NCBI RefSeq assembly: GCF_042242105.1
Contig: NC_092016.1
Location: 27,718,501-27,782,500 of the forward strand
DNA: 64,000 nucleotides
From: Pempheris klunzingeri
Taxonomy: Eukaryota > Chordata > Actinopteri > Acropomatiformes > Pempheridae
Direction: 5' to 3'
The notes under the pieces are model-generated. The model was not told the origin of the DNA and searched no databases. It saw only the letters and a list, made by a program, of their open reading frames with translations. How positions within the stretch are numbered: position 1 is the stretch's first letter; the number at the start of each line of letters is the position of its first letter. Positions 62,201 through 64,000 of this stretch are shown here, one piece after another. The translations under genes were made by a program, and so were the position numbers.

Positions 62201-63600
62201 GTGCAATAATGGGACTATAACTTGCATTTCATTGAGCTACCCTGTGTTGTTGAAAGTCAAATAAATGAATCTTGTCCCTAAAGGATGTCTCATGAGTTGA
62301 CAGTGACTAAAATCAAAGCTAAAAGAAAGTACATCGATCAGGTGTCCTGAAACATGACCCCAAATGAATGATAATGTTGCTCTGTAACTGCCTTAAGTGT
62401 AAATCAGCCTGTAACTGTTGGACATTTAGATAAGCAATTGTTTGCTAACAAGTTCAGCATATTAACAGCAGTTATTTTTATTAACTGCTGGTATGTCAGT
62501 GTTCTGCTGTCCCCAGATGGCCAACAAAAAAAAAAGTTATTGCAGGTTTAAGACTTAGCAACATCTCCAATGATGTTAAGGAATTCAGAGTGTTATTTTT
62601 GAGTTCTGTATTCCTCCACTCATTGAAATACAAGTTGTAGATAACAAAACTGCACTGCAAAAACATTAAACTGGACAATTTTCTGTTGTCAGCATTTTTG
62701 TTGACGACACACGAGCTATACTTCCTAGATTGTTTTGTTGCTCATACTTAAAAATGAAAACATACCGAACTGTTATGTTCTGTCTTTTCTGAATAACACA
62801 ATGCAGCATTAAAAAACAAATGCATAGCTGTTTGATGTGGTCTAATTTTGAAATTAAGATGCAAACTAGCATTTTCATGACTCCTGTTGATTCGTAGGTC
62901 TCGATCATACTCTACATCTCCCTCACCGAGTCCTGCAGCACAGAGGAATGCTAAGAATAAGCCAGACCTTCCTCCAGTGTTAGCTAAAGGGTAAATTTTA
63001 CATCCATTTAAACCATAGTCAGCCATGCTTATTTTATCTCTTTCCACCCTTGTTTTTTCTTAAAACACATAATGTTCAACTTTTTTCTTTATAGTAGTAA
63101 ATAGATCTATAGATAGTAATTAATGTAACTCATACATACATTGTAGAAACAAGGCAGTTAAAAGACTTTGGACTTCTGCCAGCTTCACATTGTATCATGT
63201 CTATTTACTGATGTTATTAGTTATTGATCATTAGCTAGAACATTGCATATACTCTGCTAGCATGCCCATCACTGTCTGCATGCTTGAAAAAACAAAAAGT
63301 GCTTTTTTCCTCCCTAAGCATGCCACTGAAGCCGGGTGCCATGCCCCCTCCTCGCAGGGACAAGCCTCCCTTAAAGAAAGCTCCCAGTCCTCCTCCACCT
63401 GGTGGACTGCAGGGCAGGCCGTCCAAATCTCTGCCAGAGGGTGGGAAGCTTCCCACCAATCCCCGGGAGCCCGGAGGTGCAGGTAGTGGTGCAGGCAGCG
63501 GCAGTGGAGCAGGGAGACCCCTGCCACCACGGGAACCTGGAAAACCTCCAAACCCAAGGGAAGACAAACGGAAAGAACGGCAGCAGCATCTACCCCGGAG
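40565..63600 (+). CDS. zc3h18: Zinc finger CCCH domain-containing protein 18 (12 coding exons visible; 3' end outside window)
   Basis: Exons 40565-41545, 46863-46947, 48022-48170, 48479-48574, 48974-49116, 49566-49595, 50619-50733, 53164-53435, 60076-60255, 60633-60758, 62898-62990 and 63319-63600 join in frame (2552 nt, 850 codons plus two bases). Known role: a nuclear protein linking the cap-binding complex/ARS2 to the RNA exosome adaptor NEXT and to export. Order: acidic Glu/Asp/Ser-rich region (1-327), CCCH finger C350-C358-C364-H368, a Pro-rich stretch (about 410-420), [28 protein letters not shown]...[15 protein letters not shown], an Arg/Glu-rich helix, [13 protein letters not shown], an RS-like region and a Pro/Gly segment. 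Each block follows human ZC3H18. The start [18 protein letters not shown] resembles human MDVAESPERDPHSPEDEE. The acidic region is much longer than the human one. Introns 1, 7, 8 and 9 (counting from the first coding exon) hold large transposon insertions. Confidence 0.95.
41546..43840. other. zc3h18 intron, left part
   Basis: No exon. A stretch around 42550-42960 (CATTGAAATGTGCTGAACTC, GGATGGCCCCATGGATATTG) looks like decayed transposon sequence but I cannot place it. Confidence 0.35.
43841..44156 (+). mobile_element. tRNA-derived SINE with internal duplication
   Basis: Same family as 26148-26404 (GTAGAGTGGGTCGTCCATTA, AAGACACTGAACCCCAACTT, TAGTCGAAATGACTAGAAAG). The GATCCCCAGCTCCTATG B-box region is present twice. 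Confidence 0.8.
44219..45317 (+). mobile_element. Tc1/mariner element with rearranged ends (copy C)
   Basis: Starts after TA with CAGTGTCAGTCAAAGG and ends near 45317 with its degraded inverse. The plus strand carries transposase pieces: [20 protein letters not shown], a [13 protein letters not shown]-like region near 44846 and a [15 protein letters not shown]-like D34E region near 44950. The left arm 44330-44400 also carries, inverted, the C-terminal coding end that appears forward at 45080-45140. A different family from copies A and B, with the CAGTxxCAGTCAAAAGTTTGG type of terminus. Confidence 0.85.
45318..46862. other. zc3h18 intron, right part
   Basis: No exon or element boundary recognised. 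A poly-T run lies at 46516-46533. The open frames at 45617-45817 and 45834-46157 lack domains. Confidence 0.4.
46863..46947 (+). CDS. zc3h18: zc3h18 coding exon 2: start of zinc finger
   Basis: Encodes [20 protein letters not shown] then PICRFFIK, with the first zinc-binding Cys (350). Donor AAAG/GTGAGT, phase 1, inside the finger. Confidence 0.95.
46948..48021. other. zc3h18 intron between zinc-finger exons
   Basis: Splits the zinc finger after Gly356. A weak tRNA-like head (GTGTGGCTCACTTGGTGCAG and GGGGTTAGAATC) at about 47088-47150 may be a SINE relic; otherwise AT-rich. Confidence 0.4.
48022..48170 (+). CDS. zc3h18: zc3h18 coding exon 3: rest of CCCH zinc finger
   Basis: Encodes [20 protein letters not shown] with C358, C364 and H368, then [20 protein letters not shown]. 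Almost invariant relative to human. Confidence 0.96.
48479..48574 (+). CDS. zc3h18: zc3h18 coding exon 4: Pro-rich linker
   Basis: Encodes [20 protein letters not shown] then LRHAKE. Acceptor CTGTTTCAG, donor GAG/GTAAAC. Confidence 0.93.
48974..49116 (+). CDS. zc3h18: zc3h18 coding exon 5
   Basis: Encodes [20 protein letters not shown] and the [15 protein letters not shown] block, both conserved in human. Donor AGA/GTATGA, phase 2, weaker than average. Confidence 0.92.
49566..49595 (+). CDS. zc3h18: zc3h18 coding exon 6: 30-bp microexon
   Basis: Acceptor CTTTTTTAG, donor GG/GTAAGT. Encodes about [11 protein letters not shown] and keeps phase 2 on both sides, so its skipping would preserve the frame. 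Confidence 0.8.
49797..50390 (+). mobile_element. PIF/Harbinger-like remnant with Myb/SANT-like ORF
   Basis: The left end GCCCCTTTTCCACCGCAGGA, with internal ACCCGGGGAAAAACTTTCCG and GAAAAAAGTTCCTAGA, matches fish Harbinger termini as I recall them. Downstream, the frames [20 protein letters not shown] and [20 protein letters not shown] resemble the Myb/SANT-like accessory protein of Harbinger elements, split by a frameshift near 50270. A hAT-like terminus (CAGTGTTTCCCAACCATT at about 50093) interrupts it. No right end found. It lies in the intron between zc3h18 exons 6 and 7. Confidence 0.6.
50619..50733 (+). CDS. zc3h18: zc3h18 coding exon 7
   Basis: Encodes [20 protein letters not shown] then [18 protein letters not shown], a block conserved in human. 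Donor AGT/GTGAGT. Confidence 0.95.
50948..52020 (+). mobile_element. Tc1/mariner element interrupted by a LINE (copy D)
   Basis: The left terminus follows TA: CAGTACCAGTCAAAAGTTTG, then GACACACCTTCTCACTCAGT. About 0.95 kb later the C-terminal coding end resumes at 51960-52020 ([15 protein letters not shown]). The middle is replaced by LINE sequence and the right terminus is missing. Confidence 0.75.
51041..51955 (-). mobile_element. L2/CR1-like LINE 3' fragment inside Tc1 copy D
   Basis: Minus-strand relics read, in order, an [14 protein letters not shown]-like palm motif near 51950, then [32 protein letters not shown], a [20 protein letters not shown] stretch and [20 protein letters not shown]. 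The element ends in a short ATAAGATAAG tail near 51045. Frameshifted throughout. Confidence 0.8.
52016..52760 (-). mobile_element. Non-LTR retrotransposon relic of the restriction-like-endonuclease type
   Basis: Minus-strand frames preserve, in order, [20 protein letters not shown] then SHKYLG (a post-palm RT motif), [14 protein letters not shown] and [20 protein letters not shown], then [15 protein letters not shown]-terminal PD...D/K arrangement like this is typical of LINEs with a restriction-like endonuclease. A large part of the RT-endonuclease linker is deleted. The clade is by recall. Confidence 0.7.
53164..53435 (+). CDS. zc3h18: zc3h18 coding exon 8: Arg/Glu-rich helix
   Basis: Alternating Arg and Glu (for example [20 protein letters not shown], then [17 protein letters not shown]) predicts a long charged single helix. 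The exact acceptor is uncertain: AACAG at 53159-53163 gives the right frame but lacks a pyrimidine tract. Donor CAA/GTAAGT, phase 2. Confidence 0.85.
53640..54200. repeat. Interspersed-type repeat in zc3h18 intron
   Basis: A block with GTGCCACCTACAGGCAACAG, ATGGTGTCGCCGATTTAGGT and GGCATCGACTTTTCATGTTT that I recall from many fish introns. No coding content and no termini found. Confidence 0.5.
54201..55700. other. zc3h18 intron, unassigned
   Basis: AT-rich with a poly-T run near 54650; no exon or element boundary seen. Confidence 0.4.
55734..56245 (+). pseudogene. hAT transposase relic (ZBED5-like)
   Basis: The frame at 55734-56069 contains [34 protein letters not shown] and [20 protein letters not shown], matching the catalytic core of hAT transposases of the ZBED5 type. 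After a frameshift it continues [20 protein letters not shown] and is cut by a CA microsatellite. GTTTGGGAACCACAGG at 56229-56244 looks like the hAT right terminus. Several internal deletions. Confidence 0.8.
56131..56207. repeat. (CA)n microsatellite
   Basis: About 38 CA units, inside the hAT relic. Confidence 0.97.
56440..56712 (-). pseudogene. Retroviral integrase C-terminal fragment
   Basis: Encodes [20 protein letters not shown], then [20 protein letters not shown], which matches the C-terminal SH3-like domain of class I retroviral integrases. No HHCC or DDE core is present. Confidence 0.7.
56928..57269 (-). pseudogene. pro: Retroviral protease region
   Basis: Open in the gag frame immediately after the gag stop. 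Contains [15 protein letters not shown], the aspartic protease active-site motif. It breaks off at 56928 before any reverse transcriptase motif. Confidence 0.75.
57270..58479 (-). pseudogene. gag: Retroviral gag, frameshifted
   Basis: A Met-Gly start at 58479 fits N-terminal myristoylation, but the frame stops after eight codons and an A-tract of about 18 follows. Further gag sequence is open at 58389-58117. After another shift near 58163 it continues to 57270. The C-terminal part has a basic Arg/Gly-rich stretch and one CCHC zinc knuckle, [14 protein letters not shown], at about 57430-57385. It ends at UGA followed by CUAG and remains in frame with the protease. Confidence 0.8.
58783..58971 (-). 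repeat. Three tandem 64-bp repeats in the retroviral leader
   Basis: Units at 58783-58846, 58847-58910 and 58911-58971 differ at only a few positions. Each contains an inverted repeat CCAAC(7 nt)GTTGG that can fold into a hairpin in the RNA sense. Confidence 0.9.
59309..59325 (-). other. Retroviral primer-binding site, tRNA-Tyr type
   Basis: Minus strand TGGTCCTTCGAGCCGGA is the complement of the 3' end of vertebrate tRNA-Tyr (TCCGGCTCGAAGGA plus CCA), 17 of 17 positions as recalled, and sits four bases after the LTR. Confidence 0.8.
59330..59845 (-). repeat. 5' LTR of the endogenous retrovirus (516 bp)
   Basis: Minus strand begins TGTTAGGAAATAG and ends ATTTCCTGACA, giving an 11-bp imperfect inverted repeat TGTYAGGAAAT. 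The end is fixed by a primer-binding site four bases downstream. No target duplication can be assigned because the other end is lost. Confidence 0.8.
60076..60255 (+). CDS. zc3h18: zc3h18 coding exon 9, NAGNAG acceptor
   Basis: The acceptor reads CTCAGCAG, so the exon can start at 60073 or 60076, differing by one codon. Encodes [20 protein letters not shown] and SNSSR, conserved in human. Confidence 0.92.
60318..60456 (+). mobile_element. Truncated tRNA-derived SINE
   Basis: GATCCCCGGCTGCTCTAAGT, GTCTCCTCCAACTTAAATTC and GAATGAGGATGTGATG match the 26148 family. It lies in the short intron between zc3h18 exons 9 and 10. Confidence 0.65.
60633..60758 (+). CDS. zc3h18: zc3h18 coding exon 10: RS-like region
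   Basis: Ser/Arg-rich: [20 protein letters not shown], then [19 protein letters not shown], as in human. Confidence 0.93.
61262..61505 (-). mobile_element. L2-like LINE fragment
   Basis: The minus strand encodes [20 protein letters not shown] then QFTKLQAC, with the reverse transcriptase YADD motif intact. Close relative of the LINE at 19141-20480, which has YAND. Confidence 0.75.
61506..62897. other. zc3h18 intron, unassigned
   Basis: AT-rich; the open frames at 62496-63047 on the minus strand lack domains. Confidence 0.4.
62898..62990 (+). CDS. zc3h18: zc3h18 coding exon 11
   Basis: Encodes [20 protein letters not shown] then [11 protein letters not shown]. Acceptor TTCGTAG, donor GG/GTAAAT, phase 2. 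Confidence 0.9.
63319..63600 (+). CDS. zc3h18: zc3h18 coding exon 12: Pro/Gly-rich region (last exon in window)
   Basis: Acceptor TCCCTAAG, donor GAG/GTAGGT. Encodes Pro/Lys- then Gly/Ser-rich sequence ending [17 protein letters not shown], matching human DPREARRKERPARTPPRR. The remaining C-terminal exons lie right of 64000. Confidence 0.9.
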
Positions 63601-64000
63601 GTAGGTGTATCCCCTTCAAGTGCTATAAAAGAAAAATGATACATTCCATGTTAAATTAGTTGCTATGAGGGTCAGCTTTGACTGAAAATCCGTTGGATTA
63701 TATTACATTGGAGAAGGAATTTGACTTATGGCTATAATCAGGAAAGGGAAAAGGTCTGTTCCACTTTGTCTACTCAAACTTGAGTTTGAAGGGTTTACAT
63801 GGTCAAAATGCCAGTCTACTGTGAGATGTTAAACACAACACCTCTTAAAGGCATTCTAAAGATGTGACACTGTCACATTTTAGTTGTCATTCATCTCATA
63901 TTTGGTAGGAAACCAGTTACAAGAAAGTAGCCAGCGTCTTCTGGCAGTAACTTAGTCAGTGTAGATGACCAAACGAAGAACCATCCTCTCAACACAAAAT
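63601..64000. other. zc3h18 intron running off the window
   Basis: Begins with donor GTAGGT; no exon seen before the right edge. Confidence 0.6.

Overview
This window looks like nuclear DNA from a teleost fish. The genes are split by GT-AG introns. The encoded proteins match vertebrate families closely. The intergenic and intronic DNA is AT-rich and full of fish-type repeats: Tc1/mariner, hAT, Harbinger and piggyBac remnants, L2/CR1-like LINEs, tRNA-derived SINEs, an endogenous retrovirus and long CA/GATA/ACAG microsatellites. There are no bacterial-type operons, no CRISPR array and no intact tRNA or rRNA gene.

Three protein-coding genes can be supported. (1) tmem263, plus strand, 8608-11302: three coding exons giving 136 aa, with a promoter-like CpG/CA-rich stretch just upstream. 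(2) A chst1-type keratan sulfate/galactose 6-O-sulfotransferase, minus strand, 31088-23544: five in-frame coding exons giving 447 aa. The human orthologue is encoded in one exon. (3) zc3h18, plus strand, from 40565 to beyond the right edge: twelve coding exons are visible (850 codons), including the CX7CX5CX3H zinc finger, an Arg/Glu-rich helix, an RS-like segment and a Pro-rich segment. The 3' end of the gene lies outside the window. chst1 and zc3h18 are divergent. Between their starts (31.1-40.5 kb) lie CpG-rich candidate promoters at about 33.2-33.5 and 39.2-39.7 kb and a CTCF-like motif at 33.82 kb.

Layout: 1-8.4 kb holds AT-rich DNA, one unidentified exon-like segment (1353-1430), a Tc1 element and a piggyBac relic. 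8.4-14.6 kb is tmem263, with a LINE in its second intron. 14.6-23.4 kb is a transposon graveyard with a hAT-type MITE (8-bp target duplication) and a solo LTR (5-bp target duplication) inside an L2-like LINE. 23.5-31.1 kb is chst1. 31-39 kb is intergenic with SINEs and LINE tails. 39.2-64 kb is zc3h18. Its introns hold a rearranged Tc1, a Harbinger relic, a Tc1/LINE/LINE nest, a hAT transposase relic and an antisense, 5'-LTR-bearing retrovirus remnant.

I did not find a clearly new biological system. The most unusual items are the introns inside chst1 and three features of the endogenous retrovirus: a primer-binding site matching tRNA-Tyr, a gag-pro junction with a UGA-CUA-G readthrough-type context, and three tandem 64-bp hairpin repeats in the leader. 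Gene identities rest on recall of vertebrate protein sequences, not on a database search.
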